DNA from: Lachnospiraceae bacterium
GTDB taxonomy: Bacteria; Bacillota; Clostridia; Lachnospirales; Lachnospiraceae
Reading direction: 5' to 3'
NCBI GenBank assembly: GCA_022845895.1
Contig: AP025573.1
Location: 2,204,501-2,268,500 of the forward strand
Length of the DNA stretch: 64,000 nt
Positions 1-7,568 of this stretch are shown one piece after another. The notes under the pieces are model-generated. The model was not told the origin of the DNA. It did not search any database and saw nothing but the letters and a program-made list of their open reading frames with translations. The position numbers and the translations under genes are program-made. The first letter of the stretch is position 1. Each line of letters starts with the position of its first letter.

Positions 1-519
1 TATCAGCTCCACGAACCGGTTCTGCATGAGCGGATCCAGCCCGCTCGTCGGCTCATCAAGAATCAGGATGTCTGCCTTCGTGTCCATGAAGGCGCAGACG
101 ATTCCTATCTTCTGCTTCATCCCCTTGGACATCTTTTTCAGCTTTCCCGACGCGTTCAGCTCGAACAGCTCCATCAGTTCGTGTGCCCGGTCCAGCCCTT
201 TCATCTTTTTCATCTTCGCCACAAACCTTATGAACTCCATGCCGTTCATAGAATCTATGAATGCAATCTCTCCCGGAAGATATCCGATTGATTTCTGAAT
301 CTTATCTGCCTTTTTAAAACAGTCCATCCCCTGGATTGACAGGCTTCCGCTGTCAGGTTTGATGAACCCCATGAGCTGGCGGATCGTCGTAGTCTTGCCT
401 GCCCCGTTAGGACCGAGAAAGCCGAGGACTTCACCTTTTTCTACGGAAAAGCTCACATCGAAGACGCCCCGCCCTTTTCCATAGTCTTTTGTTATATTGC
501 TGATTTCAATCACGCCCAT
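1..519 (-). CDS. ABC transporter ATP-binding protein (3' part beyond window edge)
   Basis: Only the first 173 codons are present; the gene runs off the left edge. The start ATG at 517-519 overlaps the last 14 bases of the upstream TetR gene, so the two are translationally linked. Walker A (GPNGAGKTT) is at residues 36-44, the signature stretch is SKGMKQKIG, and Walker B reads LILDEPTSGLDP. The order and wording of these motifs fit the CcmA/DrrA-type ATPases of drug, antibiotic or Nat-like exporters, whose permease would lie downstream, outside the window. The substrate cannot be told. It was found by reading the minus strand; the family call is secure, the role is inferred. Confidence 0.9.
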   Translation of the reverse strand, partial: MGVIEISNITKDYGKGRGVFDVSFSVEKGEVLGFLGPNGAGKTTTIRQLMGFIKPDSGSLSIQGMDCFKKADKIQKSIGYLPGEIAFIDSMNGMEFIRFVAKMKKMKGLDRAHELMELFELNASGKLKKMSKGMKQKIGIVCAFMDTKADILILDEPTSGLDPLMQNRFVELI

Positions 520-1138
520 CCAAGTATTCCTCCTTATATACGAGCTTTTTAAACATATCCATCCATCGGTCGAACTCTTCTAGCAGCATATCTACATCCA
601 TCGGTTTCCCCGACATCCTAAGGTCGTGCAGGTAGCCATCCGCCATCCATATGAGCATCTTCATGACCGTGTACGGCTCTGCATCGTCTTTGAACTTATA
701 GGCGTCGATATTGCCGAAATACATTTGATACATTACCTCTATCTGAGATAAGTTGATCTGCTTCAGGTCATCCGACACATCTTCCTTCTCTGAATAAAAT
801 GCACGCATGGCAAAGTCTGTTATGTACGGATTCTTGCGCAGCACTTTGACCTTCTTTTCGGACGCATAGGAAAGCAGCCCAAAGAAATCCGTTATCTCTT
901 TAAACTTCTTATCTACGACTTGTTCTTTCATCACTTCCATCACATAGTCATACAAGTATAAGTACAGCTCTTTCTTATTATGGAAATAATAAAACAGCAA
1001 CCCTTTGGACACGCCCGCCTTGGATGCAATCAGATCCGTCGACGCCCGTTTGTACTCATTCTGGGAGAACACTTCCATAGCCGCATTGATGATACTCTGC
1101 TGCTTTTCCTCTGGAAGCGTATAGAACTTCTCATTCAT
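506..1138 (-). CDS. TetR/AcrR family transcriptional repressor
   Basis: A 210-residue protein with a TetR-type helix-turn-helix near residues 15-60 (...ASTDLIASKAGVSKGLLFYYF) and a divergent ligand-binding C-terminal half, the usual length and layout for the family. It is the first gene of a two-gene-or-longer operon with the ABC ATPase whose start it overlaps. Such pairs normally form a self-regulated efflux unit: the repressor binds a palindrome upstream of itself and is released by the exported compound. A dyad that fits this is present just upstream at 1162-1184. The ligand is unknown. Confidence 0.92.
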   Translation of the reverse strand: MNEKFYTLPEEKQQSIINAAMEVFSQNEYKRASTDLIASKAGVSKGLLFYYFHNKKELYLYLYDYVMEVMKEQVVDKKFKEITDFFGLLSYASEKKVKVLRKNPYITDFAMRAFYSEKEDVSDDLKQINLSQIEVMYQMYFGNIDAYKFKDDAEPYTVMKMLIWMADGYLHDLRMSGKPMDVDMLLEEFDRWMDMFKKLVYKEEYLDGRD

Positions 1139-1161
1139 CGTCTCACCCCTTACATTATTCA

Positions 1162-1184
1162 GACCGGTTTGACCACATCGGTCA
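1162..1184. promoter_or_regulatory. candidate TetR operator dyad
   Basis: The sequence TGACCACATCGGTCA (1170-1184) has perfect 5-base arms, TGACC and GGTCA. A further GACCG half site at 1162 pairs with CGGTC at 1179-1183. It lies 24-46 bases upstream of the TetR start codon, where an autoregulatory operator is expected. Binding by this repressor is inference. Confidence 0.5.
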
Positions 1185-1250
1185 TCCCTTATCTATACAA
1201 TACCTGATTGACTATTTTTTACAACCCCCCTGCCGCAAAAGTTTCCAGAT

Positions 1251-1330
1251 AAAGCAAGGGGGCCAGACCCCTGAGGTCTGTCCCCTTTGCTTTGGAGGGT
1301 CTGGCCCTTTTCGACAGGGGTCTGACCCCT
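1251..1330 (-). terminator. phnX-distal hairpins with GGTCTGACCCC palindromes
   Basis: On the minus strand, between the phnX stop and the TetR promoter region, lie two potential hairpins. One has AAAGCAA-type ends (1251-1293) with inner arms CAGACC at 1264-1269 and GGTCTG at 1275-1280. The other is the near-perfect palindrome AGGGGTCTGACCCCT (1316-1330). Four degenerate copies of the same GGTCTGACCCC core occur here, and the core returns downstream of ilvC at 36860-36915. It probably works as a terminator for the AEP operon, but lacks a long T run. Confidence 0.5.
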
Positions 1331-1341
1331 ATGCGATGCGC

Positions 1342-2112
1342 CTATGCGATGATATCGAGCAGCCCTCGTATATCTTTTATGACATAGTCTGCTCCTGCCT
1401 CTTCATATATGGCTTCCGCTCTTCTGCAGCGTTTAAGTCTTTCGCCGTCATCCAGCGCTTCGTACTCGTTCCGTGAGAGTCCCATGATGGAGCTCCCTTC
1501 CACGATGCCGACCGTCGTTACGCCTGCATTTTTCCCTTCTCTGATATCCGCCACCGTATCTCCTACTTTGATGACGCCGCATACAGATGATGCCTTGAGC
1601 ATCTCCATATTGCGGAAAATCATATATGGGTACGGCCTTCCCATATTGTTGACGGAATTGGGACTCACCCACGTATCAGGCGCATAACCGCCTGATCTGG
1701 CCGCCGGGACGACGATTTCCATCATCTCGTCGGTATAGCCTGTCGTGGATCCGATCTTGATGCCTTGCGCCCTGAGCTCTCCCACTACCTCCGGAACGTA
1801 TGGTTTGATATCGGAAAATTGAGGCAGGATTTCCAGCGTCCGGCGTTCCATGTTCTTGTAGATAGCCTCAACGTCCTCTTCGTTCCATCCCCGCCCCTGG
1901 CTTTCTTGGAAGAGTCCGCCTATCCTCGGCATCTCAAGCATCGTACGGATATGGTCTATCTTGAGCATTCCCATCGGCTTTCTCACTTCTTCCATCGTAG
2001 GTTCTATCCCATACGTCCGGAATGCTTCCACGAACGCCTGCACCGGTGCAAAGCATCCGTAGTCGACCGTCGTCCCGGCCCAGTCAAATATCACTAATTC
2101 AGTCCTCTGCAT
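1342..2112 (-). CDS. phnX: phosphonoacetaldehyde hydrolase
   Basis: This HAD-superfamily enzyme (256 residues, normal length) splits the carbon-phosphorus bond of phosphonoacetaldehyde to acetaldehyde and phosphate. The nucleophile aspartate is D10 in the FDWAGTTVD motif typical of PhnX, and the Schiff-base lysine of the cap domain fits K51 in GMLKIDHIRTM. Its ATG shares a base with the phnW stop (TGATG), so the two are coupled. It is the last gene of the AEP operon and uses the product of the transaminase encoded just before it. Confidence 0.97.
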   Translation of the reverse strand: MQRTELVIFDWAGTTVDYGCFAPVQAFVEAFRTYGIEPTMEEVRKPMGMLKIDHIRTMLEMPRIGGLFQESQGRGWNEEDVEAIYKNMERRTLEILPQFSDIKPYVPEVVGELRAQGIKIGSTTGYTDEMMEIVVPAARSGGYAPDTWVSPNSVNNMGRPYPYMIFRNMEMLKASSVCGVIKVGDTVADIREGKNAGVTTVGIVEGSSIMGLSRNEYEALDDGERLKRCRRAEAIYEEAGADYVIKDIRGLLDIIA

Positions 2113-3221
2113 CAGTTTGTGCCCTCCAATCCATGTTCTTTAAAAAACTGGCGGAAGATATCCGTAAGCCTTAAGATGTCTTCTTCATATATCTCACCAA
2201 TATTACCGATGCGGAACGTATCGGCCTCTGTCACCTTGCCCGGATAGATGGCATAGCCTCTCTCTTTGATATAATCATACATCTCCTGGAAGGAGAAGGT
2301 GCTGCTGTCCGGATAATAGAAGGTAGTGATTATAGGGCCCTGGTGCTTGTCATCTATGTAAGGCTTCACCCCGAACTCCTTCATCTTTTCAATCAGAAGC
2401 CGGTTGTTGTGTGCATAGCGCTTTGCCCTCGCGGATATGCCCCCTTCCTCGTCCAGCTCCTTTAGCGCCCTGGAGAATGCAAGCACCACATGGGTCGGCG
2501 ATGTAAAGCGCCATTTCCCATCCTTATCCATCGTCAACCACTGGTCATACAGGTCAAGCGACAGGCTCCTCGCCTTGCCCCGGCTCTCCATGAGCTTATC
2601 CTTCCTGCAGATGACGAAGGAGAATCCCGGCACGCCCTGGATGCACTTGTTGGCGCTGCTCACGAGAAAATCTATCCCTTGCTCCTCTATATCCATATCT
2701 ATGCCTCCAAAGCTTGACATGGCATCGACAATGAATGTTTTCCCTGCTGCTTTTACGACTTTTGCCACTGCTTCTATATCATTTAGTATGCCCGATGTCG
2801 TCTCGCTGTGGACCATGGCAACATGCGTGATGTCAGAGTCTTCCTCAAGCATCCTCTGAACGGTCTTTGCCGAAGGGATCTTGTCGTAATGCTGGCGGTA
2901 CACCGTGTAAGATAACCTGCTGTGGCCAGCAATGTCCGTCATCCGCTCCCCGTAAGCTCCGTTGGCCACGATGAGCAGCTTATCGTCCTCACCGACGATG
3001 CTTGTCAGGACAGACTCTACCCCGAACGTGCCGCTCCCCTGCATAAGCACAGCCGTATAATCTTCATCCTCCACATGTGCCAGAGACAGCAGCTCTTTTC
3101 TGATCTCTAGCGTAATTTTTTTATAATCGTCATCCCATGTACAATGGTCAAACAGCATTTCTTCTTTCACCGACTCCGTCGTTGTGAGCGGACCTGGTGT
3201 CAAAAGTTTGTAATCCTTCAT
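2112..3221 (-). CDS. phnW: 2-aminoethylphosphonate--pyruvate transaminase
   Basis: A 369-residue class-V PLP enzyme that moves the amino group of 2-aminoethylphosphonate to pyruvate, giving phosphonoacetaldehyde and alanine. It opens with the family hallmark LLTPGPLTTTESVKEEML, and the PLP lysine is K192 in SSANKCIQGVPG. A good ribosome binding site (AGAGGAAC) precedes the ATG. It lies between the binding protein of the transporter and phnX, with one-base overlap to phnX, so transport and two-step degradation are made together and release phosphate, ammonia equivalents and acetaldehyde in the cytoplasm. Confidence 0.97.
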   Translation of the reverse strand: MKDYKLLTPGPLTTTESVKEEMLFDHCTWDDDYKKITLEIRKELLSLAHVEDEDYTAVLMQGSGTFGVESVLTSIVGEDDKLLIVANGAYGERMTDIAGHSRLSYTVYRQHYDKIPSAKTVQRMLEEDSDITHVAMVHSETTSGILNDIEAVAKVVKAAGKTFIVDAMSSFGGIDMDIEEQGIDFLVSSANKCIQGVPGFSFVICRKDKLMESRGKARSLSLDLYDQWLTMDKDGKWRFTSPTHVVLAFSRALKELDEEGGISARAKRYAHNNRLLIEKMKEFGVKPYIDDKHQGPIITTFYYPDSSTFSFQEMYDYIKERGYAIYPGKVTEADTFRIGNIGEIYEEDILRLTDIFRQFFKEHGLEGTN

Positions 3222-3251
3222 TTTCTTGTTCCTCTCTTTACTATCCTTTTT

Positions 3252-4247
3252 CTATTTGCATTCCTCAGAAAGTGCCTGATGCTTTTCCAGCAGGTCTACA
3301 GACAGCTTCTCGGAAAATACTTTTGGGTTGCCTGATTTGTTGGCAGCGTCGGCCTCTTCCCCGTCATATAGTGGAATCGGGTATGTCTTAAGCAGCTCTT
3401 CCCTTCCATTTTGGATGATACATTCTGCCATTTCCATCGCCAAATCTTTCTTGTCGTTGTCTTTCTCTACGACAGCAGCCGACTCCGTAAGCGTAAAGTT
3501 GCCCTCTGAGGGATCCACGTAATCGATAGGAAGCCCCTCTTCTTTATCCGCCACGGCCTGATGTCTGAGGCCAAATCCGATTGCCACTTCCCCAGCCCGA
3601 ACCTTCTTGATAGGACCGGATCCGGAGTCTTCGATATGTGCTCCTGCATTGGCGTAGATATCCGTAAGAATATCCTTTGCCCCATCTTCGCCGTATTCAC
3701 TGACGATTGCCTGAATCAGCAGCCATGCAGTAGAGGAACTCTGGATGTCTGTCACGGATATCATGTCTTTGTAGACCGGATTGGCAAGGTCTTTGATCGA
3801 TGCTGGAACCGGCAGGCCATTTTCTTTCAAGACCTCGGTATTGTAGATAATCGCGCCTTCCTGTGCCGTAATCGGTGTATAATAGGCAGGGTAATCCTCC
3901 ACTGCCCCTGTCTCAAATGTAAGATCTGCAAACATCGCGTGTTCCTCCTGTGCGCTTTCCAGGTAGAAAGAGCTCATGGTAATCAGGTCCGCCTCTATGT
4001 CTTTCCCCTCTGCCAGAAGCTTTCCGCCGAGTTCAGACGTACCGAAAGTCTGCACGATGTATTTTCCGTCATAGCCATTCTTATCGAGGGCATTCTTCAT
4101 AGCATCTACAGCTTCGTCATCTGCGTTTGTATACAGCACGACCTGGTTGTCTGCTGCCTCAGCCTTATTTCTGCACCCCGTGAGCGCTGTACCGGACAAA
4201 AGCCCCAGTGCCAGTGCCACGATCAATATTCTTCTTATCTTCTTCAT
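3252..4247 (-). CDS. ABC transporter substrate-binding lipoprotein, probably for 2-aminoethylphosphonate
   Basis: A 331-residue periplasmic-type binding protein of the iron/AEP (PhnS-like) group. The N terminus has a signal peptide ending in a lipobox-like stretch (LSGTALTGC), so it is expected to be lipid-anchored outside the membrane. The start ATG has a strong site (AGGAGAG) and lies inside the 3' end of the permease gene, an 83-base overlap in a different frame. The assignment to AEP rests on its place between the transporter genes and phnWX, not on recognised ligand residues. Confidence 0.88.
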   Translation of the reverse strand: MKKIRRILIVALALGLLSGTALTGCRNKAEAADNQVVLYTNADDEAVDAMKNALDKNGYDGKYIVQTFGTSELGGKLLAEGKDIEADLITMSSFYLESAQEEHAMFADLTFETGAVEDYPAYYTPITAQEGAIIYNTEVLKENGLPVPASIKDLANPVYKDMISVTDIQSSSTAWLLIQAIVSEYGEDGAKDILTDIYANAGAHIEDSGSGPIKKVRAGEVAIGFGLRHQAVADKEEGLPIDYVDPSEGNFTLTESAAVVEKDNDKKDLAMEMAECIIQNGREELLKTYPIPLYDGEEADAANKSGNPKVFSEKLSVDLLEKHQALSEECK

Positions 4248-5886
4248 GTTTAACTCTCCTTCTCATTTTCCATTTTTGTCCTGCAAGCAGGCGTATTATC
4301 AGCTTGGCTGCCAGATTGGTAAACAATATAAGCAGCGATAGTACGAATATCTCGTTAAACTTTGCAAAATGCTGCAGTTCCTTAATCTTCGTCGTTATGA
4401 CCATCGTCCTGGCGCCGGCAAGGAAGATTACTGCACTTACCGTCACCATGGCATTGATAAAATAGTAGCCGAAGACTTCTACCAGGGTGGACAAGGCATT
4501 TGGCGTCACAATCCTGGCAAGCGTCTTGATCCAGCTGTCTCCCATGAGCTTTGCCGTCTTCTCCCAGGACAGGTTCATCTTGGCCAGGGAATTCTTCATC
4601 ATCATGTAAGGCGTGGCAAAGAAATGTATCAAGTTGCAGATAATCAATATGGCAAATGTACTCTGCAGGCTGCTCCCGGTAAAAGCCAGCATAAATGCTA
4701 TGCCGAGCACCATGCCCGGTATCGTGTTCGTCACGGAGGCAATGCCCTCTATCACGCCTTTTGCTCCGGCTGATATCGTGCTTCTTGCCGTCACCACCGC
4801 CGCGCCATATGCAAGCAGCGTGCCGAGCACTGCTGTAGCCGCGGCTACATACAGGGAATTCCCGTACACTGCCGTCAGCGCGTCGTCCGCGAACACGTAC
4901 CGTACATTGTCAAACGTAAGGCTCATATCATAAGGCCAGCCTTTGACAAATGGCACGATGAAGATTACTGCAAACACAGCGGCGATGAAAAGCAGGACGG
5001 CAGAGGAAGCAGCGCCGCACGCCGCGTCCCTCACTTTGTTCTTCTTAATCTCAATCTCCGTAATCTTGCTGTAACGTATATTGTAGCGTTCCAGATAATG
5101 AATAATCCATATGCTTACGATGGACGGCAGCAGCATTACCATCGCCACGACCGCTCCGTTCTGGAAGTTCGGTACGCTTCCGAGCATCTCTTTATACAGC
5201 ACGCCTGCCACCACCTCGAACCGCCCTCCTACAGACGCCGGTATGCCAAAGTCTGTAAAGCAGAGGAAGAAGCATTGTATAAAGGATACGGCCAATGTTC
5301 CGACAAGAGGCCTCGCCACCGTGCCAAGGAAGGTGGACAGCGCATTGTCTCCCATCACACGGGATACGACCATGAATTTCCTGTCGATATACCCCATCGT
5401 ATTGTGGATGAGCATAAATGCTACCGGCAGCGTATAGATTACATATCCGATAAGCAGCCCTGCTATGCCGTATATGTCGAACATCTGGCCGCCGAGCAGC
5501 CTCGTGAACAGCCCCTGCTTACCGAAGGAATAGATGATGGCAAAGCCATATGTGATTGTCGGCAGCAGCATGGGCAGCACAGCCAGCGTCCGCACCCCTT
5601 TCTTATATGTGCCGCTTACGTTCGTATAATTTACCGTATAGGCCAGCACGAACGCCAGACATGTCGTAATGACCGATCCCGCGGCAGATATGGCAAAGCT
5701 GTTGCGAAGCGCTCTGGCAAATCCTTTCGTCCCGAACACTTCCACATAGTTCTGGAAGGAAAGCCCGCTTTCCCCCTGAAACGATTCCACAAGAAGCAGG
5801 ATGGCCGGAAATGCAAGAAACGCCGCAAACATTATACAAACCAATAGCCAGATGATCCTGGCTTCTGTATTCTTTTTCCTGACCAT
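4165..5886 (-). CDS. ABC transporter permease, two fused permease halves (AEP/iron type)
   Basis: This 573-residue integral membrane protein has two copies of the binding-protein-dependent permease domain, roughly residues 15-270 and 300-550, each with about six membrane segments. Such fused permeases are typical of the PhnU/FbpB-type transporters. The start is three bases after the stop of the ATPase gene. The last 27 codons run past the start of the binding-protein gene and encode a basic tail, longer than needed for the fold. The protein forms the channel for the AEP importer together with its neighbours. Confidence 0.9.
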   Translation of the reverse strand: MVRKKNTEARIIWLLVCIMFAAFLAFPAILLLVESFQGESGLSFQNYVEVFGTKGFARALRNSFAISAAGSVITTCLAFVLAYTVNYTNVSGTYKKGVRTLAVLPMLLPTITYGFAIIYSFGKQGLFTRLLGGQMFDIYGIAGLLIGYVIYTLPVAFMLIHNTMGYIDRKFMVVSRVMGDNALSTFLGTVARPLVGTLAVSFIQCFFLCFTDFGIPASVGGRFEVVAGVLYKEMLGSVPNFQNGAVVAMVMLLPSIVSIWIIHYLERYNIRYSKITEIEIKKNKVRDAACGAASSAVLLFIAAVFAVIFIVPFVKGWPYDMSLTFDNVRYVFADDALTAVYGNSLYVAAATAVLGTLLAYGAAVVTARSTISAGAKGVIEGIASVTNTIPGMVLGIAFMLAFTGSSLQSTFAILIICNLIHFFATPYMMMKNSLAKMNLSWEKTAKLMGDSWIKTLARIVTPNALSTLVEVFGYYFINAMVTVSAVIFLAGARTMVITTKIKELQHFAKFNEIFVLSLLILFTNLAAKLIIRLLAGQKWKMRRRVKHEEDKKNIDRGTGTGAFVRYSAHGVQK

Positions 5887-5889
5887 GGC

Positions 5890-6666
5890 CTACCCCGCCT
5901 GCCATGCCGGCTCAGAGACGAGAGGGCCGTCAAACAGAGAGAATATATTATTTCTTTTGATTTCGAGCTGGTTCAGTATGAATTCCTTCACAAAACTGTT
6001 GCCAGGACGGTTGATGATTTCTTCCGGCCTTCCATACTGCGAGATCGTCCCTTCATTGACTATGAGCACACGGTCCGACAAGGTCAGCGCTTCTTCCGGG
6101 TCATGGGTCACGATAATGGTCGTCAGATTATACTCTTTGGCAATCGTCTTGATTCTGTCTTTGATGGATTCTTTTATCACTCCATCCAATGCGCTGAGCG
6201 GCTCGTCCAGAAGCAGTATCTTCGGCTTCATCACCATCGTCCTTGCAAGAGCCACTCTTTGCTTCTGCCCTCCGGAGAGCTGGTCTATGCGTTTCTCCAG
6301 ATGATCCCTCAGCCCGAGCAGGTCGATAAGCTCCTCGACTTCCTCCTTCGACGAGATGTCCGGCTTATTGCGCAGGCCATATGTAATGTTCTTGTACGCA
6401 GTCAGATGCGGAAACAGTGCATAGTCCTGAAATACGATGTTAAAGCCCCTCTCTTCCATCGGCGTTTTTGTAAGGTCATCCCCGTCATACACTATCTTGC
6501 CGCCGTCCGCGTCCGTAAGTCCAAGTATCAGGTTTAAAAGCGTCGTCTTTCCGCTGCCCGACGGACCGAGGATAGATACGATTTCACCCTTTTGGATATC
6601 CAGGCTGATATCTTTTAGTACCGGCACGCCGTCAAATGATTTGCTGATATTTTCTAATCTCAACAT
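5890..6666 (-). CDS. ABC transporter ATP-binding protein, probable 2-aminoethylphosphonate importer
   Basis: A 258-residue ATPase with Walker A (GPSGSGKTT), signature LSGGQKQRVALAR, and Walker B ILLLDEPLSALD, in the spermidine/iron/phosphonate importer class. It is the first gene of the operon that continues with permease, binding protein, phnW and phnX, and so powers AEP uptake. The protein ends soon after the core domain and lacks the long C-terminal regulatory domain seen in the PotA-like members. No clear promoter could be assigned in front of it; the intergenic region contains the structured repeat copy that starts at 6785. Confidence 0.92.
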   Translation of the reverse strand: MLRLENISKSFDGVPVLKDISLDIQKGEIVSILGPSGSGKTTLLNLILGLTDADGGKIVYDGDDLTKTPMEERGFNIVFQDYALFPHLTAYKNITYGLRNKPDISSKEEVEELIDLLGLRDHLEKRIDQLSGGQKQRVALARTMVMKPKILLLDEPLSALDGVIKESIKDRIKTIAKEYNLTTIIVTHDPEEALTLSDRVLIVNEGTISQYGRPEEIINRPGNSFVKEFILNQLEIKRNNIFSLFDGPLVSEPAWQAG

Positions 6667-6784
6667 TACCTTTATTAACTCCTTTCATATGTCACTTAGC
6701 ACATGGATAACATTACAGCATGAACCTCACTGATATGATGAGATCCAAGTTAAACTTACGTAAAAATGGGAGTTTAGTAAACTA

Positions 6785-7053
6785 AGACGCCGAAGGGGAG
6801 GTATGGGACAGATGCTGCGATGCGTCCGGGAACTGCAACTATCACACAGATTCCTAAGCCTGTGGAATGTTCGCCGACAGCGGCTCTCACCCCACAAGCC
6901 AAGAAATCTGGTGAGGATTCTCCGTCCCTTCCGCTTATACCTTCGCATCTGTCCCCTACCTCCCCAGCGGCTATCTACGTTACTGGCTCGGGCGAGGGCG
7001 GCTGTGTGGCGCTGTCGGCTAACGGTAGGGCTTTGCTATGTAAGCATAGTGAT
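6785..7053 (+). repeat. structured repeat, copy 1 (plus orientation)
   Basis: One of four related copies in the window. The outer stem pairs 6795-6814 with 6946-6965, 19 of 20 positions. Inside lies a second hairpin (CCTGTGG near 6859 with CCACAAG near 6892) whose loop contains CGCCGACAGCGGCT. A small 3' hairpin CTATG-taag-CATAG ends the element near 7049. Copy 3 at 42140 has the same length (269 bases) and layout with many substitutions. Open frames through it are not conserved between copies, so it is not treated as coding. Part of the gene-free stretch 6667-7568. Confidence 0.8.
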
Positions 7054-7101
7054 ATAGGGCTTAGCAGGCTAAAGCCCTTTGACGAAAAGAAATCCTAATA
7101 T

Positions 7102-7172
7102 AAGAAGAGCCGGTATCAGGTACGGGGATGTTATATGAGATAACATCCCCGTGCCTGATTCCGGCTCTTCTT
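7102..7172. repeat. long hairpin, family member 1
   Basis: Arms 7102-7134 and 7140-7172 pair at 31 of 33 positions around a 5-base loop (ATGAG). The top of the stem is GTTAT/ATAAC, and the 3' flank reads CCGGCTCTTCTTGCAGC. A second member with the same top and flank but a different mid-stem sequence is at 60886-60936. It sits in the spacer between the two inverted structured repeats. No T tract follows on either strand, so plain intrinsic termination is not obvious. Confidence 0.75.
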
Positions 7173-7256
7173 GCAGCAACGGCGCGCACGCCTCACTGCA
7201 ATTGCTTGACAACGAACATATTCTCCAGCCTGATTCGTCTGGACTAGCAAAACTCT

Positions 7257-7527
7257 TATCACTCATCTCACGCAACCAGCGGTCATCCGCTGGCCAGTAA
7301 CGCCACACAGCCGTCCTCGCCCTTGTTAGTGAAGTAGATGGCGGGCGGGGAGCCGGGTGGGAGATGCGCAGGTGCAAGCGGAAGAGGCGGAGAATCCTTT
7401 CCGTATCCCTTATCCTGCGGGATGTAAGCCGCTATCGGCGCACATTCCGCAAGGTTAGGGATACGTGAAATAGTCAGAGCCTCGGACGCATCGGAGCAGA
7501 TGCCACCCGGCTCCCTGTCCGCGGTCT
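7257..7527 (-). repeat. structured repeat, copy 2 (minus orientation)
   Basis: Inverted relative to copy 1. Read on the minus strand it shares the blocks GCTCCGATGCGTCCG, an inner CGCCGATAGCGGCT loop, a CTATC/CATCTACTTCACT-like block and GGCTGTGTGGCG with the other copies. The outer stem pairs 7347-7360 with 7503-7515, using a different sequence (GGGAGCCGGGTGG) from copies 1 and 3. Inner arms TATCCCT (7404-7410) and AGGGATA (7457-7463) replace the AGATTCCT/AGGAATCT pair of copy 3. It lies just downstream of the glycosyltransferase gene. Confidence 0.78.
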
Positions 7528-7568
7528 GGCTTCATAGCATTCCTCGTATATAAAAGACTCGTAATCTT

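Noticed and set aside
6803..7098. Open frames of 84 and 92 codons through structured repeat copy 1, and related peptides in the other copies
   Set aside because: The matching frames in copies 2-4 differ in extent and start, lack ribosome sites, and are explained by the GC-rich conserved blocks. The stems are conserved by paired change, not by codon position.
7069..7377. A 102-codon minus-strand frame covering the hairpin and part of copy 2
   Set aside because: It crosses the long hairpin and the repeat boundary, has no good ribosome site, and its peptide resembles the other copies only inside the repeat.
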